From Gonium pectorale (Eukaryota; Chlorophyta; Chlorophyceae; Chlamydomonadales; Volvocaceae): a stretch of DNA of 48,373 nt. Of this stretch, positions 35,458 through 47,000 are shown piece by piece (position 1 is the first letter of the stretch; every line of letters starts with the position of its first letter). The stretch spans positions 77,005 through 125,377 of the forward strand of contig LSYV01000018.1 in assembly GCA_001584585.1 (NCBI GenBank), in the 5' to 3' direction. Made by a program: the position numbers and the translations under genes. Below the pieces are notes generated by a model that saw only the letters and a list, made by a program, of their open reading frames with translations, was not told the origin of the DNA and searched no databases.

Positions 35458-37356
35458 ATGGCGAAGGTGAATATGCCCAAGGTCCCTGGAACGGGAGAAT
35501 GGAAGCGGACGCTGCTGTGGATGGTGTGGACAGTTAACCTCTTGATCAACGCCACGTACATCGTGATGACCTGGGCCACGAGCAATAAGCTTGTTACGGT
35601 GGGTGGCATGCAATCATCGGCCGTGTATGTGGAGGGTCAAACGTCCACTACAGCGTGATGTCTCGGGCAAAGAGCATTAAGCTGGTTAAGACAGGCGGCG
35701 TGCTTGCGTCGGCCGCGTAGGGGTGAAAGCCGTGGAAGCTGTGCCGTCACAGACCGTGCCTCTTCATACCCGCAGTGCTTCCGCCAGCTAAAGATCAGCC
35801 TCCACAACAACGCGTGGCGCGCACCAATTGCCGCGACGGTGCTTGGGGGGTTGATGGTGCTCACCTTCAATGTGATGTCATGTGCAATCCTCATCCGCAA
35901 GGTAAGGGCGAGAACATGTGGTTGGCTTGGGCGAGGGAAGCCCGGGTGAAAGAGCACAGCATAATTTTATTTCTCTTCACGCACCTGCAAGTATGGAAGG
36001 GGACGGTGGCGGTTGGCGGCGTGATAGCGGCTCATAAGCCTAGTTTTGAGGGCAAACGGGAAGTTGGTATAATGTGGGCTACAGCCACGCCCATTCATTG
36101 CCTTCAGCAACTTGACACCTCCAAAGCTGAGCTCTGAGGCCTCTTACCTCTCATCTCTTGCCCCCTCGCGCGCCCCTGCCCTGATCAGTCCATCAACCGG
36201 AGTGGGCCAGGGTTTGGCTACGGTTTCATCATGGCGTGGTGCTTTGTGCTGTCCTTCTTCTGCCTGCTGTGCGGCCTTGTGACTAGCGGGTTCTACCCGG
36301 TGAGCTGCCATAGTTGCAATATTGCACAGATGGTGAATAGAGTTTAATAAGCCAGACGCGAACGGGTAAGGATATGTGTACGCGAACGGGTAAGGATACG
36401 TGTTCCGTGCTGGGTAAGGGCTGGTTGAAGGGCCACCCTGGTAGGGACCATACTCCCTTTGCCAATTGGATCTGCCAGTTGTCGCATGATTGGAGCCAAA
36501 CGTCTGAACTCAGCATAAGGTAACATGCTTTCCCTTGTTTCCCTCGTCGGGTTTCTGCAGGTCGTCAAGGACCAGCTGGAAACTCGTGAGTTGGCTGTTA
36601 GGATCATGTGGGATCTGACCTTGCATCGCTGAAGGCAGTGGCTTCCAGTTGTGCGGGAGGGTATTACCGGACCGGTACCGGGGAAGCAACATGTGCAGCT
36701 GTGTTGTTCGCTGGGCGTGGCAGCGTCAGGACGGTAGTGACCCGTGCGCGCTTGGGCATCCGCATGTGCAGAGACCAAGTGGACGAGGATTGACTCGGGC
36801 GCTTACGCTGGCACCACGGCCTTCTCGTTCATCTGCGCTGCGTTCTACATGGTCTTCTTCGTGTGCCTGGTCGTCTTCCAGGGAGGCATCATGAAGCAGA
36901 CTGGCCTATGTAAGTGCGTTCGTGACCGCACGTAAAGCGTGGGGTCAATGAATTAGCAACCCTTGAACTGAAGGTTGTCCGTTGTAGGTCACATATGCAC
37001 CCGCCGTAGCGATGCGCACTGGGGTCGTTAGTAAGCAGTCAGCTTCCGGCCGACTGTCGGCGGCGCTACCTATGCCATAGCCTCGTGCTTCCATTTAAAG
37101 AAAAGCATGCACGCATCCTTGCCTAATCCTCAAGGTAACCAGTCACAAATCAGGAGCTCTGGACTCCTGCAAAGTCCGGAGAAACTAAATCTTCGTATCA
37201 AGCACATTTGGCTCGTTTATCTACAATTAACCAGTGTTCTCCCTCTTTGCAGACGACGTGCGACAAGACGAGAAACGCAAGATGGAGATGTCTATGGTGC
37301 AGGCGGGCAACCTGGGAAGCCCGCTGGCGCCCGGGACTGCATCGCACACCATCTGA
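35458..37356 (+). CDS. Four-transmembrane-helix protein (MARVEL-like topology)
   Basis: Six exons in phase: 35458-35598, 35776-35901, 36189-36299, 36561-36585, 36772-36909, 37253-37356 (214 aa). All introns have good GT-AG borders, including GTAAGT at 36910. Four hydrophobic helices are clear: LLWMVWTVNLLINATYIVMT (~19-40), IAATVLGGLMVLTFNVMSCA (~65-86), FIMAWCFVLSFFCLLCGLVT (~100-121) and FSFICAAFYMVFFVCLVVFQ (~150-170). A short charged loop (VVKDQLETQTKWTRIDSG) precedes helix 4. The N-terminus is short and polar. The C-terminal ~40 residues are cytosolic-like (DVRQDEKRKMEMSMVQ). Four helices with short termini resemble MARVEL or tetraspan proteins, but no signature residue lets me name a family. 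A tiny 25-bp exon is required to keep the frame. Confidence 0.75.
36356..36403. repeat. 24-bp tandem duplication in an intron
   Basis: ACGCGAACGGGTAAGGATAT followed by GTGT (36356-36379) is repeated with one change at 36380-36403, in the third intron of the four-helix membrane protein gene. Confidence 0.93.
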
Positions 37357-37733
37357 TTGTGTTGCTGGGGGGAGCGCAACACACGTCTTTGGGCCAAGGC
37401 GACGTTGTGGGTAGGGCTTGGCCAGTGGATGGGTGCAAGTAGTGTCGGCACGGAATGCTGCGAACAAGGTACGCCTCGTTTGCTACATCGTGTCATTCTG
37501 CCAACGCAGGGCACATGCAGTTTGGCAAAGATCCTGTCCTTATGTATAGAGGCATGGCGCAGAGGGGGAATCCCCTTTCAGGTTCGATTGCCGTAACATT
37601 TGCGGTAGATCACGGAGCGTGATTAATATGCATTGCAAGAAGCCGGTGGCAGCGGCCTGTGTGACTGGCACAATGTGCACAAGGGGCATGGATGACTGCA
37701 TGATGAAGGCGCACACCTACCCTGCGTGGTGCT

Positions 37734-37738
37734 TGTAA
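37734..37738 (+). terminator. Probable polyadenylation signal TGTAA of the four-helix protein gene
   Basis: TGTAA lies 378 bp beyond the stop codon at 37354-37356 on the same strand. It overlaps the expected 3' UTR of the convergent gene at 38423. Confidence 0.45.
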
Positions 37739-37806
37739 AAGAGCCTTCCTGGCATCTGAATGCCCACCGCGGCGGCCCAGCAGTGGAGAAACACAGTCTT
37801 ACCACC

Positions 37807-37811
37807 TTACA
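37807..37811 (-). terminator. Possible polyadenylation signal (TGTAA on minus) of the two-helix protein gene
   Basis: TTACA on the plus strand reads TGTAA on the minus strand, 612 bp beyond the stop at 38423-38425. Distance is plausible for an algal 3' UTR. Confidence 0.4.
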
Positions 37812-38422
37812 GGGACTCCAGGAGGAAATTTCAATGCCGGGCTGCTTAACGGCACATGTCATGCAAGAGAAAGCAAAGAATTCTTTAGGACGAACATAAG
37901 ACGAAAGATAAGCTCCGCAACGCACTGCTGCACCTGCCCAAAGCGGGACCAGGGCACCACTGCCAACCAAGCCTGCCAATGCACATCCGCATGCCTGCCG
38001 ATACGGACACATATACAAGGCGAGCAGCTCCCGCACACAGGAGAAATGAATTGGGCAGGACAGTCTGCGGCATCGGGAAGCATGAAGCGGTGCGGCATTT
38101 TGCCAAACAAACGGCCGCATAAGGACCTGCATGCGCCATACTAAAACCTGCAGCATCTGCAACGCGCGCAGGCGCACGACCCCTGCCCCTACAAGCCATT
38201 GCCCGGCCGCCAGGGCGGCAGCTGACCACACACGTGGACACGCAAAGGCCCGCCCGTTCTGCACTTTCCCACATGGGCACCCAATGACCCGGAAGGCGAC
38301 GAGAAGCCAACAGAAAAGCATTTAACTTCCAGGTGTAACCCAATTTCACACGGTGTTCACGCTCGCGCCTGACCGATTGCCTAAGACCCGTCACACCCCG
38401 CAGGGCCGACAGAACTCTCCGT

Positions 38423-39761
38423 TCACGCCCCCAGGAGCTCCTTTTCTAGCACACGCAGTTGCCGGTCCAATTCGGCTGTTGACGGGCGCGCCCCGCTGCC
38501 ATTGAAGGGCACCCCAACTTCGGTGCACAGCAGCTGCACGCGGCCGTGCAGCGCATCAGGGCTGAGGTCCGCCTCTCGGAGCTCGTTCCCAAAGACCAGG
38601 CCCTCCAGTCGGATGATCCGCTGCTTCACCTCCCGCAAGAGGGGATCCTGTTGATGGTGGTGATGGTGGTGGTGGTGGTGGGTGTGGCTGCGTCCCGGCG
38701 TGCTGGTGGCAGAGGCGCCGGCTGCCGCAGGGGCCGCGGTGTTGCCGAACGCGGCAGCGTAGCGCTGCGCGAGTTGGGTTGCGAGCTTGGCGTTCGGGGT
38801 AATAAGGCTGCTCTGCAGCTTCGCCTCGCTGCTGCTGACGGCACGGTGGGTTGCATCGGCCGCCAGGAGAAGCAGCAGGCCGCCCACGGCGATCCCCACA
38901 GCATCGCCCGTGTGGCCAATGGCAGCCTCGTGGCGGATTAGCCACAGCCATGCAGGCACGACCAGGAAGGAGAGCGTCACAAGCACGGCCGAGAGGCGGA
39001 CGAAGGCCTTGATGATGCCGCGAAGGAGCCGCTGCATGTCCAGCAAGTCCGTGGGCGGACAGAGGATCGGCACCAGGAGGGCAGCCAGCCCCTTGGGCTT
39101 GTCGTAGGCCAAGGGACCCTGAGTGATTGTGCTAGTGTGAGACGCCATGGTCGCCGCGTCGTCGTCGGGGCTGGGAGGTGACCCTCCTGCTCGGCCGCCG
39201 CGGTTGGGTGGCAGCGGGCGCCCTGCAGCAGCAGCCGACCGGTGCTCCGCCTCAGCACTCAACGCTAGGTACTCGCGCCACAGGAGCTGATAGCTGCTGC
39301 GGCCGACCTGCTCGAGCGTCCGCCTGGGGTGACCCGGCGGAGGTGCGGTAGCAAGGCTGGATGGCGCGGGGCCGTCTTGGGAGGTGCTGAGGGGCTGGGT
39401 GCCGCGACCCACAGTATGGTGCCCAAGGGATATTACCTCCTGGAAGACCTGGGTCTGGGTGCTGGCGTCCGAGTGCGCACGCGCAGGAACTGAGTGTTGA
39501 TGGTTGGGTGCCTGCACAGGCACGAAGCTGAATCAAGGTGCCAGTCCCGACGGCATCCACAAAGGCATGATCGTAACTTACTGATGCCAAGCCCTGCCCA
39601 CCAGGATGCGTGCGCGCAAGGCTCACTGAGGCCTGGCCTGCGAAACGCTCCTTCTGAGCTCCTACCCTTCCAAAGTGATCTTCAGATGCCAACCAGTCGG
39701 ATATAAATGTATTCTCGGTAGGGTGGTCACTCCTTGGCCCTTCCCCGGCTCTCGCTGGCAT
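38423..39761 (-). CDS. Two-transmembrane-helix protein with polyhistidine tract, function unknown
   Basis: Two exons: 39582-39761 (ATG at 39761, GTAAGT donor) and 38423-39511 (422 aa, phase 0). Residues 1-200 are polar and low in order. Two hydrophobic segments follow: FVRLSAVLVTLSFLVVPAWL (~230-252) and AVGIAVGGLLLLLAADA (~264-281), joined by a short loop with charged and polar residues. Next come an Ala-rich linker and a nine-residue histidine run (~338-346). The charged C-terminus looks helical (LLREVKQRIIRLEGLVFG, then AELDRQLRVLEKELLGA, possible coiled coil). I recognise no family. The hairpin of two helices followed by a helical tail suggests an organelle or ER membrane anchor protein, which is inference only. 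It is divergent from the PLD6-like gene. Confidence 0.7.
38651..38692. repeat. GGT/GAT trinucleotide tract encoding a His run
   Basis: A TGGTGGTGATGGTGGTGGTG type tract inside the exon of the two-helix protein; on the coding strand it gives CAC/CAT codons for nine consecutive histidines plus one His before. Confidence 0.9.
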
Positions 39762-40067
39762 GCGCTGCGACGCGGGTGCTGTGTACGCGTCCAGCGCGAA
39801 CGCCACAATGCATGCGAATCGGTGTGCATTTCAAGGCTAATAACGATGTGCCTTGGAATAAAGTGAGCGAGCGTGTGAATCCACGACAGCTGTCTCCCCA
39901 ACCCCCCCTCCAAAGCAGCCCCTTTGTCGGGCTAATGGCATAACAGACTAATAAACCATCGTAAAGCTGCTCGCCCTCGTGCGTCGCTCGGCTGCCCCAG
40001 CTGCCCGCAACAGGCGAGAGCTCGCGGGGTCGCCAGGCCACACTGACCTGCCTCTGCGAGGGGAGTC
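39762..40067. promoter_or_regulatory. Divergent promoter region between two-helix protein and PLD6-like genes
   Basis: 306 bp separate the ATG at 39761 (-) and the ATG at 40068 (+), so both genes must be driven from this interval or from adjoining sequence. I see no convincing TATA element here. Confidence 0.5.
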
Positions 40068-42355
40068 ATGGGAGGATGCGCGAGCAGCCCGGCGGACAAG
40101 TACGAGGCTAGCAGCCAGGAGGTAGCGGACTTGAAAAGACAGGTCGACCAGCTGCAAAAGGCGCTCGCGCAGGCCAATCGGCCCAGTGCAGTGCCGGCGT
40201 CAGCGCTTGCGGTGAAGGTGAGGAAGGCGCTCGGGGGTGTGCCTTCGCAATGCACTGCGTGCGTGCTCCCCGCGGCGTGCCACTACGTAAAGGCACACGT
40301 GTCTTTCAAAGGCCGATACGGCATTCCAAGGCCGTGCAAGGCCTTTCAGGGCCGATCCATAATCGCGACGAGTGAAGCTAGTCAAGGGGCCTAAGGGGCT
40401 ATGCACACTGGGCATGCAATCATAACGGCAGCTAACCTGAACGCCCCGCAGACCGGAGTGGTGGATACCCTCTTCTTCCCAGATGCAAAGCTACCCTGCC
40501 GTAACTTCCGGAAGCCGGGGGGCTGCCGGAGAGCTCAGTGTGAGTGGCCTGGACTGTGGTGTGGTGAAATGCCAGGGGCCGCAGATTACGCAGTTCGGCG
40601 TCATATTGTCATCGTGGACAATGCGGCACTACCGGGACGCGGTTGGTCCTCTGCCGCGCCACTGCGTGTGGCGTGTACCGTAACCAGCTCCTGTGGAGCT
40701 GTACCGCAAACCGACACTGCACCTCTGCCGCTCCACAAACCACCACACCAGCGCCGCAAGCACCGCCTTCCCTCCGCAAAGCTGGCGGCGAGCCATGAAC
40801 CTGTGATCCTCCGCCTCTGTCTGCATGCGCCGTACAGGCTCCTCCCGTCCCGTCCCGTACCTCACATACACGACATGCCCGTCCCGTACCTCACACATAC
40901 GACATGCCGCGCACGCAGGCGACTACTCGCACGAGCCGACCAACCTGACCCGCTTCCTGGACTACCTGGCCAGCGCCACACGCACGCTGGACATCTGCGT
41001 GTTCACCATCACCAACGACGACATTGCTGACGTGGTGCGTCCGTTGGCGGTTGGTCGTTGGCCGGCGCCTCGTTGCCAGCCATGGCAGCAAGAGCTGGGT
41101 ACCGCGCAGGCCCCACTTTCGTTAATGCCCCTGGTGGTCGGTGGGGATTCCAGGCTGGCTCGGGGCTGCCGCAGCCCTCTTTCTTCGCCGATTTCTCCCT
41201 TTTGTTTCCAGCCTCCACGCCCGCTTTGTTGCTTCATCTGGCCTCGGTCCGGCGCTCGCATTCTCCCACCCGCAGGTCCTGGAGCTGCACCGGAGGGGCG
41301 TCAGCGTGCGGATCATAACCGACAACGACCAGGCGGTTACCCAGGTGCGCCCATGTGCGCCCAAGAGCTGCCGGTGCGTCGCGTGCCCGCCGTGCGTGGG
41401 GTGCCTTCCTCGTGAGGCTTGTGTACAGTAAATACTACTCAGTTCTAGTAAGGCTGCGCCGCACGCACATCAGGGCTTTCTTGGCACGGGGCGCAGTGCC
41501 CGGCTGGGCCAAGCAAAGGATCATGGCCACACGTCCGCATGCCTTGGCACCCACCCAGAGCTCCCGCGCATGAACATGCGCCTGCCCCTGCGTCTGATGC
41601 GTGCCCGCTTGTGCGCTCTGCCCAGGGCTCGGACATTGGCAAGTTCCGGCAGGCGGGCATTCCAGTGCGCCAGGATAAGACATCAGCTCACATGTACGGG
41701 GGTGGGTGTGGGGGTGCACGGGTGCATCAGACGTCGACGCGGAAGGGCATCGTGTTTGTTGCAGACCCTGTGGTTGTCGGACGGCAGAATGGCACGAACC
41801 GATTCGCCTTTGGGTTTCTATTTTTCCAATGGTCTCGTGGTCTTGAAAGAGCCAGTAAGAGGAGCGTCATCTGGTGACGCAATGCGGTAATGCCGCAGGC
41901 ATCACAAATACTGCATTATCGACGGGCGGCTGCTCTTGAACGGCTCCTTCAACTGGACTCGCCAGGCAGTCACAGCCAACAACGAGAACGTCGTTGTCCT
42001 GAGCGACCCCGCCGTGGTGCGTCCGGGGCAGCGGCTCACGGGTCCACGACCGCACACAGCGGGATGCTGGGGCCATACCCGTCGCTCCCTGTCGGCGGGG
42101 CATTGCGTCGCGGCCAGCCGGCACGGGGCACCGGGAAGACGCATGGCGCATGCTATTGCGGTCGTGCCGCCGGCGCGGTGCAGGGTGTCCCTCCTGCTGC
42201 AACCTGACTTACCTCCCAGCGTGGTTCATGTTTCTGCTCTGCAACGGAGGCGTGCACTTAGCCCAGCGGGCGCCTGCCCCTCGCGCTGCCGGTCCCGGTT
42301 GCAGATCCGCTCCTTCCAAGGGCAGTTCAACAAGCTGTGGGAAATGTTCAGGTAG
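40068..42355 (+). CDS. PLD6: PLD6/Zucchini-like single-HKD phospholipase D family protein with CCCH finger
   Basis: Seven exons in phase: 40068-40217, 40452-40539, 40919-41034, 41276-41344, 41626-41693, 41899-42016, 42305-42355 (219 aa). The single catalytic motif is HHKYCIID (H-x-K-x4-D) followed by GSFNWT, typical of PLD6/mitoPLD/Zucchini, which work as homodimers and cleave cardiolipin or single-stranded RNA. Upstream are LFFPDAK and a C-x8-C-x4-C-x3-H cluster (from CRNFRKPGG through C and DYSH). Its third Cys codon is split by intron 2. Then come [29 protein letters not shown] and [17 protein letters not shown]. The N-terminus MGGCASSP fits N-myristoylation plus palmitoylation, unlike the membrane helix of animal PLD6. 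A heptad-like stretch ([15 protein letters not shown]) follows. The substrate, lipid or RNA, cannot be told from sequence. Confidence 0.9.
40852..40909. repeat. 29-bp tandem duplication before a PLD6-like exon
   Basis: GTCCCGTACCTCACATACAC (plus nine more bases) at 40852-40880 is repeated with minor change at 40881-40909, ending nine bases before the acceptor of exon 3. Confidence 0.9.
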
Positions 42356-44082
42356 CGAGCTGGCTCGCCCGGGGCAGGCGCTGCCGCTGGCCGCTGGCGG
42401 GCCCCGTCTACCAATGCGCATCATGAGCTTGCATCGCTGCTTAGCGTTAATGGCAAATGACGGAGTTGCCGTACGTCGGGGGCCTGCCTGGGAGCGCGCG
42501 TTGGGAGGAGGGGTTTCCGAAACACGGCAATTCCAGCGCGGGCAACGATGTCGTGAGTGTTGGCCTTGGACCGCGCACCGTCAAGCTCCCAATGCAGGCT
42601 GACCGCATGGGGCCCAGGTCGCCGTTTCTCGTTCCCAGTCGAGCGTATTCCGCCCCTTACGATGAACGCGCGCCTCGTGTGCCAAATTGTGTTTCGGTCC
42701 GGGTGGTGGGCCATGATGTATGGTTGGGGACTTCACGCCAATGTATGCTGTAACCTACGGGGAGCACGCCTTTATTTGTGTTTGTGTTTATAATGTGGCG
42801 GACGTCGTACCGTGGCGGCCAGAGAACACAATCCGTGCGATTCTCCTTGAGGACGTGCATCATAAGTGATTTGGTTGTCTTTTTTATTGCGCGTCAACTG
42901 TTTTGCGCGTGCTAGTCGTACGTCGTGCACGTGTTTGGTTGGTGCGTACTGCTGTATGGCTGTTGGGTTATTGCGGATCGGGACCACACTGTTCTCCTGT
43001 CTCATGTACATCCATCCGTATGCAGGGTGTGCCGTGTTTGCCAGTAGAAGGACCCACGTGATGTCCAGGCCCAGACCTGATGTCCACGCACCTCAGCCCG
43101 TGTTGAAGCCGGGCTTTTGTTTTGCTGAGGCGACGTATGCAAAAGCTGAAAGGTGACTGAGAGCGGGCCGGGCGTGATTATGGTTTGGGCCTGGCGGGGA
43201 TTGATTTGCGGTTTTGTGTGCTGCATGGCCAGTCGGAAGAGTGGGAGCCCTTTGCTCTTTCGTACCAGCTTGGCCACGGCACGTTGGTCTCATCCTGGGT
43301 TGGGCCATCCCCAAGCATTTAACAAGTATACTGCCCTAATCACCAATGCAGGAGAAAGGCTAATCGTTGGTTGGGCCCGAAACCGATTGAGCCCTGCGTT
43401 GAGGTGCGCTCAACTGCTGCCCAGCGGCCCGCGCGCTCCCATGCCACATGTGCTGCCGTAGTCCTGCCACGCAAGCCGGCTCTCCGTCACATCCGCACCC
43501 TCGTGCTTCCAAAGCTGTCCCCTCGTGCATCCCACAGGATCGCCACTAGCCCGCAACGCAGCCCCTACAAACCCACACCACTGACAGGCCATGCGCCGTC
43601 GTTTGGGTCGGCAGTTCTCGGAACATGCCCCTACCGCGCCAAGCGCTACGCCTAGCTCCATGTACCCAAGCAACCTGCAGCACCCTCTGCGTTCTGTTGC
43701 GGCGGCCCATGCCACGCGGCTGCACCTCGGCAGCCAACCAACAAACCAACCAACCAGTGAACTGCCCCTGCTTTTCACCTCAACGAGCTGTAAAGCGGAG
43801 GGACATGACGACGTAGCACCTCTTCCAAATTGCAGCGGGTCGAGCAAGCTGTTCCGCACCCTTCGAACATGGGCACTTGACCTGTCGCGCCGTCCTCCTG
43901 CCCCTCCTGCAGCTCCTGACCGCGCGTGTCCTCTGCACCCCTCCACACCGCGAACAGAACCCAACCAGCCTAAGGCGGCAAGCGGCCCTGGACGCCGCCA
44001 AAACCTGGGCCGCCCACGCGGCGGGTGCAGCCGCTCGCTATGGCACCGAGGCCAGCAGGCAGGCGCGCGACCCACGCACTCC
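42356..44082. other. 1.7-kb convergent spacer
   Basis: This is 3' UTR space of the PLD6-like gene (+) and the PRP28-like gene (-). The first half is T/G-rich on plus; the second half is C-rich on plus, i.e. G-rich on the transcribed PRP28 strand. Frames inside it (for example 43591-44289, +) largely shadow the helicase exon or lack codon bias. Nothing else recognisable. Confidence 0.55.
42749..42753 (+). terminator. Probable polyadenylation signal TGTAA of PLD6-like gene
   Basis: TGTAA occurs 394 bp after the TAG at 42353-42355 on the coding strand. Confidence 0.55.
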
Positions 44083-47000
44083 TCACGCCGCAAACACGGT
44101 CTGGTCCTTGCGGCTTTTGGCCTCGATGGAACCCGGCTTGAGCTTGGACGCCTCGTGCCTTGCCAGCTCGGGCGGCACCGCGGCCTTGCTCTCCTCGAGC
44201 AGCCGCTTGAGATCGTAGAAAACGCCTGCGGGAGGAGCGATGGGGAAGTTTGTCTAGATGTGTGGAGTACGAACAAGTACGGATGGTAAACGAAGCGCAA
44301 GAAGATACGCTGCATGGGGCGAGAGGACAGGTCGCGGCGACAGGATCGCCGCGCACCTGCAACCCGCGCCTCACCTGTCGCACAACACGCGCTTCCATGC
44401 CGCCAAGTAGCAGACCCAGTCCGTACCCAGTCTTTCCCCCCCTGTCCTTTCCTGCATCGTCTTGTCCCTGCCTGCCACCGTGCCCCAGCCCCTGCCCCGA
44501 CCGACGCACCCGTGTCGCCCAGCGTGAGAAACGTGACGGCGGCGCCCTTCTTGCCCGCGCGGCCCGTGCGGCCGATACGGTGGGTGTAGTTCTCGATGTT
44601 GTTGGGCATGTCGTAGTTGATGACCAGCGCCACGTCGGGCACGTCGATACCGCGCCCCGCCACATCGGTGGCGATGAGGCAGTTGTAGGTGCCGTCCCTG
44701 CGGGCGGGTAGCCACAGTGCCGGGGGCCAGCGGCGGTCAGGGCGCGTGCGCTGAGTGTTGATATGTGCTTAACACTCATGCACCCCTGGAAATAGGAGGA
44801 AAGTAATACGGCCAGTGGCCGGGCGCTTTTCCCCCTGAACACTGAGGACTACCGGTATAGCACTGCAAATCGTCCAGGCGTGCCACGACGCCCGCCCCCA
44901 GGCGTTGCCATCGCACGCAGCTCGTCGCGAGGACCTGTGTGCACACGCTACCAGCGTCGGAGACCAAGGTACGGCGAAGCACACCGCACTGCTCATTTCT
45001 GGGGCCGCCAACCGACGCATAACGCGCCGATCACCTTCTGGACCAACATCAGGCTAAACCACACCCACGCAGCCCTGCTCCCTGGTCCTACCAGCGCGTC
45101 TGGCCGGTCATCCTGCAACGTCCCCGCCCGGTCTCATGCCGCCCGCTCGCCCGCTTCCCACCCTGACCGGCCGGGCGCCGCACCTGAAGCCCTTGATTCC
45201 CGCCTCGCGCTGGTCCTGCGTCTTGCCTCCGTGCAGGATGGTGCAGCGGTAGCCCATCTCCTCCAGGTGGCGGTGCACGTTGTCGCACTGGCGCTGCGTG
45301 TTGACGAACACGATGACGCGCTTCTCGTCCACCTGCTCCATCTCCTGGTCCAGGCTGAGTGGCGGCAAGGAGGGGGGCGACGAGGGGAAACCGAGTTCGG
45401 TAGAGAGCGTAGGTATTCGGGTAGAGAGCGTAGGTATTACGAGAACGTCCCGAGGGGGGTGGCGGTGGCGGTGGGGGCGCACACAGTCGAGTGATGGCTC
45501 GGCTTGCCCCACGTGGGCAAGCCGCGTGATGGCGGATAGAGCACAGCACCGTCTACCGTGGACGGGTTTTGGGGCGGGGATGGCGGCAGGGGGGAGAGGC
45601 AACGGGAGGGCGGCCGCACAAAAGGGGCATGGAAGAATCCCGAAGCGAGTAGGTGCGCGCAAGGGAGCCAATCTCCAGTCCCCATGGTGAATGGGGGCGG
45701 GGGCGGAGGCTGGGAGGGACAAGCAACGGGGCCCCGGCCGCCCGGCTCCCCATCCGCACATAACACCAAGTTCACCCTGAAGCCATCATCGCCATCCCAC
45801 CGCACCGCAAACCTCCGGGAAGGCACGCGGCCCAATCTCCTCCACTAGGAACACGCTCGTACCCCTCGAACTCACCCCCCCTCCCACATACACACACCGC
45901 CAACCCCTCCCTCCCACTCACAGCCTCGGCTTCTCGTTTTCCTTGCACACAAAGACGCGCTGCGTGACGTTGTCGGTGACCTTGCCGGCGCTGCCGATGA
46001 CCACCACCACAGGCCGGCGCAGGTACTTCTTGGCTAGGCGCTCCACGGCGGGGGGCATGGTGGCGGAGAACATATAGGTGGTGCGGTAGGTGCGGTTGGC
46101 CTCCAGCTCGGCGCCCTCCTCGTCGGGCTTAAGGGTGGAGGAGGGCATGGCGTCCAGCACGCCAATCACCTGGGGGGCGAGCGGGGAGGGAGAGAGGCGC
46201 GTCGGATGGGGGTGTGTTGGGGGAGTAATTGCGAAGCATGGGATGAGCTAGGGGGGTAGCTGGGGCAGGTGGGCCAGGTGGACAGGAGATGCGTGGTGGT
46301 GGCGGTGAGCGAAGGGGTGGCCAACGACCCGAGAACGCCCTTGCTGCCCGTTGCTGGGCAAAAGTAAAACCAGTTCCGCAGCCCAGTACCTACCGGTAGA
46401 CAACGTCTGCAAAGCCGCCAATCAGTGGATATGGTTTCTTGTAATAAATTGTAAACACAACTTCCAAATTCAAACTTGTATATAAAACATGCCTCCGATT
46501 CTCACTCCGTCCGCCCCATCCCCATGCAATGGCTCCAGAAACCCGAACACACCCCAAACACATGCACAGGCACCAACCCCACCAAGACGCCAGATATCCA
46601 AAACCGGGGCACAACCACACTTCCCCCCTCCAACCGCACCTGCGGCTCGAAGCCCAGGTCAATCATGCGGTCCGCCTCGTCCAGCACCACGTAGTTGCAC
46701 TGGTTTAGCACCGCGTAGTGGCGGTCGATGCAGTCCAGCAGACGGCCGGGCGTGGCGATCACGATCTCGCTACCCTGCAGGGGTCATGAGGATGAAAGGG
46801 CGGTCTCGGTACGGTGGGGAGGCGGCCTGAGGCGCATGCCGTCCCGAACCTCCGAGGCAACCGGAGGGTGAGGGCGCGGGGTAATCAAGAAGGGAAACGG
46901 TTCGCGTCTCGGACACCGCATTGCACACGGAGTAGAAGGACTTTTGGCGGTCTTGATGCAAGGGGCGTGGGGGTTCGATGTTGGGGAGCGGGGACATACG

